A DNA stretch of 64,000 nucleotides from Paenibacillus sinopodophylli. GTDB taxonomy: Bacteria > Bacillota > Bacilli > Paenibacillales > Paenibacillaceae. The stretch covers positions 2,240,211-2,304,210 of the forward strand of contig NZ_VDBO01000001.1 in assembly GCF_005930355.1 (NCBI RefSeq), written 5' to 3'. The translations under genes were made by a program, and so were the position numbers. This document shows, one piece after another, positions 9,326 through 17,492 of this stretch. The notes beneath the pieces are model-generated. The model had not been told where the DNA came from. It saw only the letters and a list, made by a program, of their open reading frames with translations, and made no database searches. Within the stretch, counting starts at the first letter, position 1; every line of letters starts with the position of its first letter.

Positions 9326-10483
9326 TCATGCTAGACTGCGCAAATAGTCTACTGCTTTGTATGACATCTTCTTAATGCGGGGAATGGATAGCTTTAACTG
9401 CGTGATGATCGCTTCCTCATCACGAAGCATCTCGTCACACTTATCGATTAGGCGCTTGCTGTCTGATATTTCTTCAATACCGAGCACAAGCTTCTCTTCT
9501 CCGAATATATCTTTCGCGATTCCCTTTGACTTCACGCTGTAGCCAAGCACCATCGTTGGTACATAATTGGAATACGCCGCAATCGTTGCATGTGTTCGAG
9601 CACCTATAAAAAATCTCATTCTTGCAATGTAGCCTTTATATTGAACAGCCGTCAGATTATCTGGTAATAGGAGCACTCTACCTGTATGCTTATATTTCTC
9701 ATAGTAGCCGCTCAGAACATCATAATCATTATTTCCGTTGATGATGACATGCGGTGTGAATGCGATAGCCATATCCGTTGTATCCAATAGATGCTGAATC
9801 AAGTCATCTACCGCAGCTTGTGATTGCTTATTGCGCTTCCACACCAGCGGGCTGAAGTTAAGGCCAATCGTATTGCCCTCCTGCCATCGTTCTGGAAGCG
9901 GCAGCTCCTCTTTCTCCATCGTAAACGCGGGGTCCGCGCACAGCTTCACATTGGTAAGTCCTTTACTTTGCAGCATCTGATAGGTAAGCGTTTCGCGGGA
10001 TAGAATAAGATCAAATAACTTGAGATCCTCGAGCTTGCGCTCCGACATATCCTCTTCTCCGATGGAACAGCCCCACAGTACGAGCTTCTTTCCTTCCGCT
10101 TTCACCCGTCTGTCAACTTCATACCAGCCTGGCTGCTCCCCATAACAATAATTGTCTCCGCCAATCGACAGGCAAACGTCCATGTCTTTAATTTTTTTTA
10201 TAATATTGTGATGGATTTTTCCTAAAGCATAAGACTCGTCTTGAAATAACTTGAACTTCATTGAAGATAATAACCAATCGTAAGAGTATTTTTTAATGGA
10301 TACGTTTGAGCCATTGTAGACACCATCTAATTTCGGAATGATATGGTCGGTTTCTGGTTGTCTTGAAGCTAGGAACACCTGTGCACCTTCTATTTTTTCT
10401 TTGATGATAGATGTCGACGATCTAACGATTGCTTCACATCCACGGTTAAGACTGCCATCATGAGCAAACATCATTATTTTCAC
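9326..10483 (-). CDS. Polysaccharide pyruvyl transferase
   Basis: A 385-residue member of the CsaB/WcaK-type family, which transfers pyruvate from phosphoenolpyruvate to a sugar as a ketal and so gives the polymer a negative charge. Segments typical of the family are the N-terminal GSLNRGCEAIVRS loop, CLSIGGDNYCYG, KLVLWGCSIGEED and RTHATIAAYSNYVPT with its conserved Arg-x-His. The GTG at 10483 was chosen over the GTG at 10498 because GGAGGG ends 7 nt before it. In S-layer organisms, pyruvylated cell-wall polymer is the ligand of SLH domains, and an SLH protein is encoded at the right edge. The operon context, however, points to EPS decoration. Confidence 0.88.
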   Translation of the reverse strand: MKIMMFAHDGSLNRGCEAIVRSSTSIIKEKIEGAQVFLASRQPETDHIIPKLDGVYNGSNVSIKKYSYDWLLSSMKFKLFQDESYALGKIHHNIIKKIKDMDVCLSIGGDNYCYGEQPGWYEVDRRVKAEGKKLVLWGCSIGEEDMSERKLEDLKLFDLILSRETLTYQMLQSKGLTNVKLCADPAFTMEKEELPLPERWQEGNTIGLNFSPLVWKRNKQSQAAVDDLIQHLLDTTDMAIAFTPHVIINGNNDYDVLSGYYEKYKHTGRVLLLPDNLTAVQYKGYIARMRFFIGARTHATIAAYSNYVPTMVLGYSVKSKGIAKDIFGEEKLVLGIEEISDSKRLIDKCDEMLRDEEAIITQLKLSIPRIKKMSYKAVDYLRSLA

Positions 10484-10502
10484 AGTATTACCCTCCACGA
10501 TT

Positions 10503-11531
10503 TCAATTTCTATATCTGCTGTAAGCTGTCATGCAATAAAGACCCAGCCATGACCTTATGCCAATGAAATGAAGAAAAAGCTTTTCATACCGATTCCGCT
10601 CCGCCCTTATTTTCCCTTTATAAGTACGCAGTGCCATTCGGACCTCATCACAGGCGATCATGCGTTGTATGTATTTAATTTGTTCGTTGAAAGGGAAGTT
10701 TCTGGTCGGTTTCGAGTACATATGGATGTAAGCCATGACATTGTTCATTAATTTAATCGCTTTAAGCTCGCCAATCGTTTGTTCATCTAGCAATTGCTTG
10801 TAGCGATCAGGAGGGTCCGTGTAATACACTTCTATTGCCCTTTTGAAATAATCCATACGTACAATATCTCTTGTAGCGCTGCCTGGCGTTTCTCTATAGT
10901 GATAACCAGCATAATCAATATAGGTCATACTCTTTGCATAGCTGAACGCGATCATATTAAACAAGCCGTCTTCTCCGAGAGCCAGCTGCTTGGAGAAAGT
11001 AATTTCATTGGTCTGAATGAGCGATCTGAGATAGAGTTTATTCCAGACGGCATTCAAATCATCTTTCTCCAAAAACCTAGGTATGACTTGAGCTTGAATA
11101 AAAGCTTCATCTAAGCGCTTATCCACAGGGTAACTGTATTTCACCATCACATATTGCCCTTCAATCACGGTTCCGAAATTAGATACCATAATTTCACTGC
11201 CATCCCTGTCTGCAGCTGTATAAAGCCGCTCGAACATATCCGCTTCAACATAGTCATCCGCGTCTACGAATCCGATGTATGCTCCTGAAGCTACCTTCAG
11301 CCCTGCATTTCTCGCAGCGCTAACCCCTTGATTCATCTGCTCGACGAGGATAATTCTAGTATCTTGCTGTCCGTATTTCTGAATAATAGAGACGCTGTTA
11401 TCCGCCGATCCGTCATTAATAAATATAAATTCGCATGCTTGAATGGTTTGGTTAAGAAGCGATTCTATACACTCAGCAAGATAAGCTTCCGCATTGTATA
11501 CCGGTATAATGACGCTAACCTTTATCGTCAA
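10503..11531 (-). CDS. Glycosyltransferase family 2
   Basis: 342-residue inverting GT-A glycosyltransferase: VSVIIPVYNAEAYL at the N-terminus, FINDGSADNSV, and DADDYVEADMF as the metal-binding DxD region. The open frame reaches back to 11621, but the TTG at 11531 is the supported start: GGAGGGGGT (+ strand 11540-11548) sits exactly 8 nt before it, and the family's N-terminal strand begins right after. The gene overlaps the end of the upstream GT4 gene by 17 bp, suggesting translational coupling. No membrane helices are evident. Specific sugar unknown. Confidence 0.88.
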   Translation of the reverse strand: MTIKVSVIIPVYNAEAYLAECIESLLNQTIQACEFIFINDGSADNSVSIIQKYGQQDTRIILVEQMNQGVSAARNAGLKVASGAYIGFVDADDYVEADMFERLYTAADRDGSEIMVSNFGTVIEGQYVMVKYSYPVDKRLDEAFIQAQVIPRFLEKDDLNAVWNKLYLRSLIQTNEITFSKQLALGEDGLFNMIAFSYAKSMTYIDYAGYHYRETPGSATRDIVRMDYFKRAIEVYYTDPPDRYKQLLDEQTIGELKAIKLMNNVMAYIHMYSKPTRNFPFNEQIKYIQRMIACDEVRMALRTYKGKIRAERNRYEKLFLHFIGIRSWLGLYCMTAYSRYRN

Positions 11532-12744
11532 TTTCGGTGACCCCCTCCGCTTCCAGCAGCATATACAGCTTCTCAAGCTCGCCGCTGTTGCTGTAATCCG
11601 AGCTGCTGCAATAATCGGCAAGCTGTGCTCTCAGTTCATGGTCGTTGTATAATCTCTCGATCCCATCGGCTATGCCCGCTACTGACAGCTCTGCAATATA
11701 GCCATCTTTCAGATGCTCAATCTGACTTGCAGCCGTTGCATAGTTCGTAATGACAATCGGCTTCCCTAATATTTGGGCTTCTGTCACGGTAACCGCCTTG
11801 CCTTCGTACCTGGAAGGCTGTACGTACAAGTCGCACTGGCTCATGAACGGATAGGGATTGATTTGTTTCCCCAGTAGAATGAACCGATCTTCCAGCTCAT
11901 ATTCCTCTATTAAGGCTCGAAGCATCGCTTCATCGCCGCCGTAGCCAACGATATACCACACGAGATTATCATAGCCTTTATCAATCAGTAGCTTGAATGC
12001 TCTGATCGCGTCATCAAATCCCTTCGCATGACAAAGCCTGCCTACCGATAGCAGCTTAAACCGCGAATCATGAACCAGTGGATTGCCTTCAACAGGCTGA
12101 ATAGAGAGGCTTTGAATAGGAATCGGCGCTACGATATTCTCAATAACGAACACCTTCACACGAAGTGATTCATAGCGTTCAAGAAAGGAGTTTCTACACG
12201 CCTCAGAAACCGCAATAATGTAATCAAATTTATCCCATATTTCCAAATCCAGCTGATGGTTCGCTGCTATCGTTGAATAATCGGTATGAATCCAAGCGAC
12301 TTTACGATTCGCAGTTACCTTATTGGCAACAAAATCATGCGGCCACAAATAACTGATCGCGACGTCATAATCGCTTTTGAGCGGCGGCAGAAACGGCATC
12401 GCATACTTCCAGACCATTTGCATTTGAACATAGCCGATATCTTCGATTCGGTTCATTCTGCGATAAAGCCCGGCATGTGCTTTTGCCATGATACGGGCAA
12501 TGCCGATGGGAAGCTGTTTATCCTTCAGTGTTTCTGCTATTGATTTTCTAAACGAAGTGTATTGCGGAATTTCACTTAACAGGTTTGCTCGATCAGTCAA
12601 AAGGCTCATGAAATCGCCCTTATGCCGGTACAACATCAGATCAACGTTAAACGCCGTATAGTTAAACTGATCGAGCATGCCTGCTAAGCTTCGCTCAACG
12701 CCGCCGACTTCCATATCGTAAGACGCTATGAGTACATTTTTCAT
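11515..12744 (-). CDS. Glycosyltransferase family 4 (paralogue C)
   Basis: 409-residue GT-B enzyme with IASYDMEVGGVERSLAGML (GGVE loop), VAWIHTDYSTI, LLSVGRLCHAKGFDDAIRA and EX7E in YEGKAVTVTEAQ. It is the third relative of the two paralogues further downstream and is separated from them by the GT2 and pyruvyltransferase genes. AGGAG stands 6 nt before the ATG. It starts 13 bp after the nucleotidyltransferase-fold gene, so it is the second gene of this operon. Confidence 0.9.
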   Translation of the reverse strand: MKNVLIASYDMEVGGVERSLAGMLDQFNYTAFNVDLMLYRHKGDFMSLLTDRANLLSEIPQYTSFRKSIAETLKDKQLPIGIARIMAKAHAGLYRRMNRIEDIGYVQMQMVWKYAMPFLPPLKSDYDVAISYLWPHDFVANKVTANRKVAWIHTDYSTIAANHQLDLEIWDKFDYIIAVSEACRNSFLERYESLRVKVFVIENIVAPIPIQSLSIQPVEGNPLVHDSRFKLLSVGRLCHAKGFDDAIRAFKLLIDKGYDNLVWYIVGYGGDEAMLRALIEEYELEDRFILLGKQINPYPFMSQCDLYVQPSRYEGKAVTVTEAQILGKPIVITNYATAASQIEHLKDGYIAELSVAGIADGIERLYNDHELRAQLADYCSSSDYSNSGELEKLYMLLEAEGVTEIDDKG

Positions 12745-12757
12745 ACTTGACTCCTAG

Positions 12758-13960
12758 TCACATATAAGTTTCGTTATCCTTATTCGTATGGCGGAGCTTT
12801 CTCCAGCCCCAAATAAATGGACGAAGCGGGAAATAAAGAAAATGCAGCGGTTTCGGTAGCGGAAGTGTCCTTGCATCTTCCGGATACGGATACAAAAAGC
12901 TGGCTAGAAATACGAGCTTCTGCCTCACAGTAAGCAGTCCGAATAAATATTTACGATGGTAACGATCAACATCCTCCGGTATAGGCGGGCTATGCAAATT
13001 AATCATTCGGTGCACATAGAACATCGCATCCTCAGCCGACCATTCTGCTCTTCTATCATTTATCAATGGCTTCATCTCCTCGCGCAGCGGAACGGTGAAC
13101 AGCCTGGCTAGCAATAACAAGGCCTGCCCCCCGATATGTGAGAGCTGATGCTTGCGAAGAAGCTGATTAAGCTTAGGCCAATCTACTTTCTGCTCCAGCA
13201 GCTGCTTAATATCGAGCAGCCAGCGAAGCCTCGACCAGCCATGACGCGCTCCATGGGATACAAGAAACAGGAATAGATCCTCTCTGCCTAAGTAATAAAT
13301 AGGGCGCGAAATCAACGAGCTCTGTCTTCTTCGTTCCCATAGATCGTCAAATTTTGGTTCCTTGGCAGGTGCAGGATTCAGCCTCCAATGAACCTCTACC
13401 TTGATCTTTTTGTCTGGATGCATGAAGGAGGTATGATGATGCCGCCATTTCCAATCATTCAATACCGACACGATATAATCGTCCTTCACATACCCGCACG
13501 AGAGAAGAAGTGCTTCTGTTCTTTCCAGATCAACAATAGGAACGAGCAGATCCAAATCGCATGAGGTTCGAAGCGACACGTCGCCGTATAAGTCTGCAGC
13601 GATAACAGGCCCCTTCAGGAATAACGAGCGTATGCCATTGTCCGAGAACAATTTGGCAAGCTGCTCCATCTCACCGCTCAAAGTGAGCATCTGAAGCGTA
13701 TTCCGATAATAATCTCTCTGGAACAATTGGGAGACAAATACCGGAATGCCACTCGTCTTCAGCTTCTGCAGCTTATGATTAAGGGATGGGAATACTCTAT
13801 GATGTCTGGCGAGCTCAATGAATCGATCCCAATCTGCATGACGAAGCAGCTCCTGCAAATCAAATGTAATTTCAGCCTTATGGTCCATTGAAAGAATCGA
13901 GAGCATCAGTCTCAATTCATCAGACAAATCTTCTTTATGGAGAGTGACATCGTTATTCAT
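12758..13960 (-). CDS. Nucleotidyltransferase-fold family protein (NTP_transf_5 type)
   Basis: 400 residues. The segment IRSLFLKGPVIAADLYGDVS followed by LRTSCDLDLLVP matches the KG...R-x-x-D-x-D signature of the uncharacterised nucleotidyltransferase family (NTP_transf_5) that is common in EPS, capsule and lasso-peptide loci. The open frame extends to 14044, but AAGGAG at 6 nt supports the ATG at 13960. It is the first gene of the second EPS operon, 50 bp downstream of a SinR-type operator. Its reaction in polysaccharide loci is not established, so no function is claimed. Confidence 0.75.
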   Translation of the reverse strand: MNNDVTLHKEDLSDELRLMLSILSMDHKAEITFDLQELLRHADWDRFIELARHHRVFPSLNHKLQKLKTSGIPVFVSQLFQRDYYRNTLQMLTLSGEMEQLAKLFSDNGIRSLFLKGPVIAADLYGDVSLRTSCDLDLLVPIVDLERTEALLLSCGYVKDDYIVSVLNDWKWRHHHTSFMHPDKKIKVEVHWRLNPAPAKEPKFDDLWERRRQSSLISRPIYYLGREDLFLFLVSHGARHGWSRLRWLLDIKQLLEQKVDWPKLNQLLRKHQLSHIGGQALLLLARLFTVPLREEMKPLINDRRAEWSAEDAMFYVHRMINLHSPPIPEDVDRYHRKYLFGLLTVRQKLVFLASFLYPYPEDARTLPLPKPLHFLYFPLRPFIWGWRKLRHTNKDNETYM

Positions 13961-14010
13961 GAATTTCTCCTTCATACTAATTAGCCAATAACGAACAAAA
14001 TATGTATTTT

Positions 14011-14026
14011 GTTCTATAAAGAGAAC
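14011..14026 (-). promoter_or_regulatory. SinR-type operator upstream of the second EPS operon
   Basis: On the minus strand the 16-mer is GTTCTCTTTATAGAAC, a near-perfect dyad carrying the known SinR recognition sequence GTTCTYT. A -35-like TTGGTG overlaps its first base, but no good -10 follows at 17-18 bp, so the promoter itself is weakly supported. It lies between the nucleotidyltransferase gene (minus) and the neuD-like gene (plus) and could affect both. Confidence 0.65.
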
Positions 14027-14169
14027 ACCAATACAGATTAACACCTTCCCTAATATCTGTCAATCTACATTCCTTATGGCTTACATTATTCTTTTAGATA
14101 AACGACACTGGTTCTGCTAGAATAGGAGAAACGAGTAAATCGCTTAATGGATAAGGAGCGTTCAAGCCT

Positions 14170-14826
14170 ATGCAGAACATAATCATATTCGGTGCCGGCG
14201 GCCATGCCAAAGCTGTCATTGATACGGTTGAGAAAACCGGTCTGTACCAGATCGTTGGTATACTCGACGGGTATAAACCAGTCGGTTCTAAGTTCTACGG
14301 CTATGAGATACTGGGTGATGAGAGCTGGCTGACAAGCAGCAAGTCACTTGTATACAGCGGTATCGTCGCCATCGGCGATAATTGGACGCGAGCATCCGTC
14401 GTTGCAAAAATCAAGGACATCATGCCGAGCTTCACCTTCATAACAGCCATTCATCCTACTGCTTCGGTAGCTAGAGGAGCGCAAATTGGCAGCGGAACGG
14501 TCCTTATGGCGGGCTGTATCGTCGGCAGCGATGCACGTATTAGCGACCATTGCGTCATGTACGCGATGTCTGTCATTGAGCATGATTCACAACTAGGTCA
14601 TTATGTTACACTGGCCCCAAAAGCATGTACAGGAGGGAACGTCATTATCTGCGATTATACGGTCGTGTCGATCGGTGCAGCCATTATTCACGGCAAAACC
14701 ATTGGCGAGCATGCAGTAATCGGCGCCGGTTCAACTGTCCTATCCCATATAGATGCCTTCTCGGTAGCTTACGGTACGCCAGCTAAGGTCATTCGCACCA
14801 GAGTGCAAGGCGAACGCTATCTATAG
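14170..14826 (+). CDS. Sugar O/N-acyltransferase, NeuD/PglD family
   Basis: 218 residues. The N-terminal Rossmann-like domain (IIIFGAGGHAKAVIDTVEKTG) is followed by a left-handed beta-helix acyltransferase domain (IGSGTVLMAGCIVGSDARI, LGHYVTLAPKACTGGNVII, IGEHAVIGAGSTV). This is the PglD/NeuD architecture; the catalytic-type His is in VIEHDSQLG. In the bacillosamine pathway PglD acetylates the 4-amino group made by PglE. The neighbouring convergent gene is PglE-like, and PglC- and PglF-like genes occur in the same region, so this is the likely third step. It is the only plus-strand gene in the EPS region. Its stop is 8 bp from the stop of the convergent aminotransferase gene. Confidence 0.88.
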   Translation: MQNIIIFGAGGHAKAVIDTVEKTGLYQIVGILDGYKPVGSKFYGYEILGDESWLTSSKSLVYSGIVAIGDNWTRASVVAKIKDIMPSFTFITAIHPTASVARGAQIGSGTVLMAGCIVGSDARISDHCVMYAMSVIEHDSQLGHYVTLAPKACTGGNVIICDYTVVSIGAAIIHGKTIGEHAVIGAGSTVLSHIDAFSVAYGTPAKVIRTRVQGERYL

Positions 14827-14834
14827 GAGGCTAC

Positions 14835-16028
14835 TTATGCGGATTGTATGCTTTTCCCGGTTGCCTTCGTTAATACATCCTTCACACAATCGACGACTCT
14901 TACTTGATCGATGCTAGTCATACTTGAGCCTGAAGGCAGGCAGATGCCGGTTTCGAACAGCTGCTCGCAGACCGCTATATTGCCGGCATGCGAATAGAAC
15001 TTTGTTCCGGCGAACAACGGCTGCAAGTGCAGCGGCTTCCATAACGGACGAGCTTCGATGTTGGCAGCCGCCATGCATTCCAGCAGTTCTGTTATCGTCG
15101 TGTTCGTCACACTCTGATCTATGACTAGCGTCGTCAACCAGCGATTGGAGCGCGTATAGTGAAGCTCAGGCATAAAGCTTATGCCCTGTACAGCCGATAA
15201 TGCTTGCTCATAGTTCTCATATACGGCTCTTCTGGCCGCAACCCTCTCATCCAACACCTCTAGCTGAGCCCTTCCAACACCTGCCAATATGTTGCTCATC
15301 CTATAGTTGAACCCCATGCTGCTATGCTGATAATGCGCTGCAGCATCTCTAGCCTGCGTAGCCAGAAAACGTGCTTTATGAAGTAGCTCAACATCATCGG
15401 AAACAAGCATCCCTCCGCCCGACGTCGTTATAATTTTGTTACCATTAAAGGAATAAATGCCGAACTTGCCGAATGTGCCGCTCTGTTTCCCTCTGTAGGT
15501 AGATCCAAGTGATTCTGCCGCATCCTCAATTAAAGGCACTTCATATTGCTCGCACAGAGCAGCCAGCTCATCCATCTTCGAAACTTGGCCGTACAAATGG
15601 ACGACTATGACCGCTTTCGGCAATGTGCCCCCACGATCCGCATCCTCAAGAGCCCGCTTGAGTGCAGAGGGCGACATATTCCAGGTTTCCGGCTCTGAAT
15701 CAATAAATATGGGCTCCGCTCCGCAGTAACGAATCGGATTCGCGGTTGCAACAAATGTAAAGCTGGGGCACAATACCGTATCTCCCACACCAACGCCAAG
15801 AAGCTGCAAGGACAGATGAATCGCAGCCGTGCCTGAGCTGACTGCCACTGCGTCAGCAGATCCCGTATATGCCGCTAGCTGCTTCTCAAAGGCATCAATA
15901 TTGGGCCCTAAGGGAGCAATCCAATTCGTCTCGAATGCCTCATTAATATAGCCCTGTTCCCTGCCGCTCATATGAGGAGGGGATAAATAGATTCGTTTCA
16001 TTTCATTTGTGGGCATGTCTCCACACAT
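14835..16028 (-). CDS. DegT/DnrJ/EryC1/StrS aminotransferase (PglE-like)
   Basis: 397-residue PLP-dependent sugar aminotransferase. Visible are RIYLSPPHMSGREQGYINEA at the N-terminus, SGTAAIHLSLQLLGVG, VPLIEDAAESLGSTYRGK and the PLP-lysine segment YSFNGNKIITTSGGGML. The N-terminus and length fit UDP-4-amino-sugar aminotransferases such as PglE. The product would be the substrate of the convergent NeuD/PglD-like enzyme. Three in-frame ATGs occur within the first 10 codons and none has an ideal Shine-Dalgarno, so the start is uncertain by up to 27 bp. It follows the phosphoglycosyltransferase gene by 56 bp and appears to be the last gene of the first EPS operon. Confidence 0.9.
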   Translation of the reverse strand: MCGDMPTNEMKRIYLSPPHMSGREQGYINEAFETNWIAPLGPNIDAFEKQLAAYTGSADAVAVSSGTAAIHLSLQLLGVGVGDTVLCPSFTFVATANPIRYCGAEPIFIDSEPETWNMSPSALKRALEDADRGGTLPKAVIVVHLYGQVSKMDELAALCEQYEVPLIEDAAESLGSTYRGKQSGTFGKFGIYSFNGNKIITTSGGGMLVSDDVELLHKARFLATQARDAAAHYQHSSMGFNYRMSNILAGVGRAQLEVLDERVAARRAVYENYEQALSAVQGISFMPELHYTRSNRWLTTLVIDQSVTNTTITELLECMAAANIEARPLWKPLHLQPLFAGTKFYSHAGNIAVCEQLFETGICLPSGSSMTSIDQVRVVDCVKDVLTKATGKSIQSA

Positions 16029-16084
16029 CCTTATCCACTAAAATAAGCCATCCCTCAAGCTATGCTGCTGCTTGATGAATGGCT

Positions 16085-16693
16085 TTACCCTTCACTGCTC
16101 GTCGTCGTTCCTTGGAATATGGGCATCGTAGCATGGTTGCCATTGGATACCCCTTCAGACGTGACGACCTTCTTCACCGTCAATATTAATATTCGTAAAT
16201 CTAGCATGAAGCTTTGATTCTCTACATACCAGACATCATGCTCAAATCTCTCTTCCCAAGAGACCGCATTTCGACCATGAATTTGCGCCCAGCCCGTAAT
16301 GCCTGGTCGTACCAGATGGCGCTTTGCCTGTTGCTCGTTGTACAGCGGCAAATACTCCATCAACAGCGGACGCGGTCCTATTAAGCTAAGCTCGCCTTTA
16401 AGAACATTCACAAGCTGCAGCAGCTCATCAAGACTGAACTTGCGCATGAATTTTCCAAAGTCTGTCAATCTCAGATGGTCAGGCAGCAAGATGCCCATAC
16501 TGTCTTTCTCTGAGGTCATCGTACGGAATTTGTATACATGGAATGGAACGCCATGCAGCCCTGGCCGCTGCTGCTTGAACAAGACGGGCGCGCCCAGCCT
16601 GAATCGAACCAGCATTGCCGTTACAGCAATGACTGGTGAGAGCAGTATGAGTAGCGAGGCTGAGAGAATGAGGTCAACTAATCTTTTTATCAT
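16085..16693 (-). CDS. Initiating sugar phosphotransferase (PglC/WcaJ C-terminal type)
   Basis: 202-residue small-form polyprenyl-phosphate phosphoglycosyltransferase. One N-terminal hydrophobic re-entrant helix (IKRLVDLILSASLLILLSPV) is followed by the catalytic block LFKQQRPGLHGVPFHVYKFR, the segment DELLQLVNVLKGELSLIGPR and the C-terminal RPGITGWAQIHGRN. It loads the first sugar phosphate onto undecaprenyl phosphate and therefore starts repeat-unit synthesis. The compact form without the CoA-binding-like N-terminal half is PglC/EpsL-like. The ATG at 16693 was chosen because AGGAG stands 8 nt before it; the frame extends only 18 bp more. Likely substrate is the UDP-amino-sugar made by the PglF/E/D-like enzymes. 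Confidence 0.93.
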   Translation of the reverse strand: MIKRLVDLILSASLLILLSPVIAVTAMLVRFRLGAPVLFKQQRPGLHGVPFHVYKFRTMTSEKDSMGILLPDHLRLTDFGKFMRKFSLDELLQLVNVLKGELSLIGPRPLLMEYLPLYNEQQAKRHLVRPGITGWAQIHGRNAVSWEERFEHDVWYVENQSFMLDLRILILTVKKVVTSEGVSNGNHATMPIFQGTTTSSEG

Positions 16694-16732
16694 GAGTATG
16701 GCTCCTGGCATTCAATTTGTTTCGTTCATTCG

Positions 16733-17473
16733 TTAATTAGAAGACATCAGCTTTCTCATTCTGGAGATAAAAGCAGGGCCGGCAATACGGCTTACTGCCT
16801 TCTTCAGACTGCCTCTCATACGTACATGGGCAGGCAGCCAGGATTGAGCAAAATGATGAATGGTAAAGCTGTCAGTCGATATGTAATTACCGCCATCGAT
16901 ATAATCATAAGGGCTGAAATACGTACGCGGATAAAAGGTTACACCATTGCTCAGCACTTGATATTGGCCATTTAATTGAAGGCCATGTCGGCTGCATATC
17001 TCGGTAATTACAGCCGTATTGGTCGTCGTATCGAGCTTTCCGTCTTGAAGCAAAAAGCTGCGCTGATCATAATTTTCTAACAGCTCCTTAATCCAAGGAT
17101 GCTCTAGCGCAGCTCCCATCGTACCAGACTGCAAAAACCGTTCGTCTTCAAATCCCGAGAACGCCTCATGACCTAGAAAGGCATCGAGCGGCTTGATGAC
17201 CTCGACATCGGTATCCAAATAAATGCCCCCGAACTTATACAAAGCGTATAATCGTACATAATCACTTACGAAAGCATATTTGCGAGCCTCGTATGCTTCT
17301 CTCACATAACGATTGGACGAGATGTCGAAGTTGTCCTCGTTCCATTCTATGACTTGAAAGCCACCTAGCTGCTTTTCCCAGCTTTTCATACACTTCACTA
17401 TTTTCCGCGGTTTCTCCCCTCTGCCGAACCAGCAATAATGCAAAATACGGGGAATTTTTTCGGCTTCACTCAC
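16733..17473 (-). CDS. GT32-family glycosyltransferase (DXD, capsular polysaccharide type)
   Basis: 246 residues. It begins IPRILHYCWFGRGEKPRKIV and contains YALYKFGGIYLDTDVEVIKP, the Gly-rich DxD signature of the OCH1/capsular-polysaccharide GT32 group. HHFAQSWLP near the C-terminus is also typical. It transfers a hexose or amino sugar to a lipid-linked acceptor; the sugar is not known. Translation starts at GTG (17473) with AAAGGAGG 7 nt upstream. The gene follows the EpsG-like polymerase by 19 bp. Confidence 0.9.
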   Translation of the reverse strand: MSEAEKIPRILHYCWFGRGEKPRKIVKCMKSWEKQLGGFQVIEWNEDNFDISSNRYVREAYEARKYAFVSDYVRLYALYKFGGIYLDTDVEVIKPLDAFLGHEAFSGFEDERFLQSGTMGAALEHPWIKELLENYDQRSFLLQDGKLDTTTNTAVITEICSRHGLQLNGQYQVLSNGVTFYPRTYFSPYDYIDGGNYISTDSFTIHHFAQSWLPAHVRMRGSLKKAVSRIAGPAFISRMRKLMSSN

Positions 17474-17492
17474 GCTGCTGCCTCCTTTGTGC

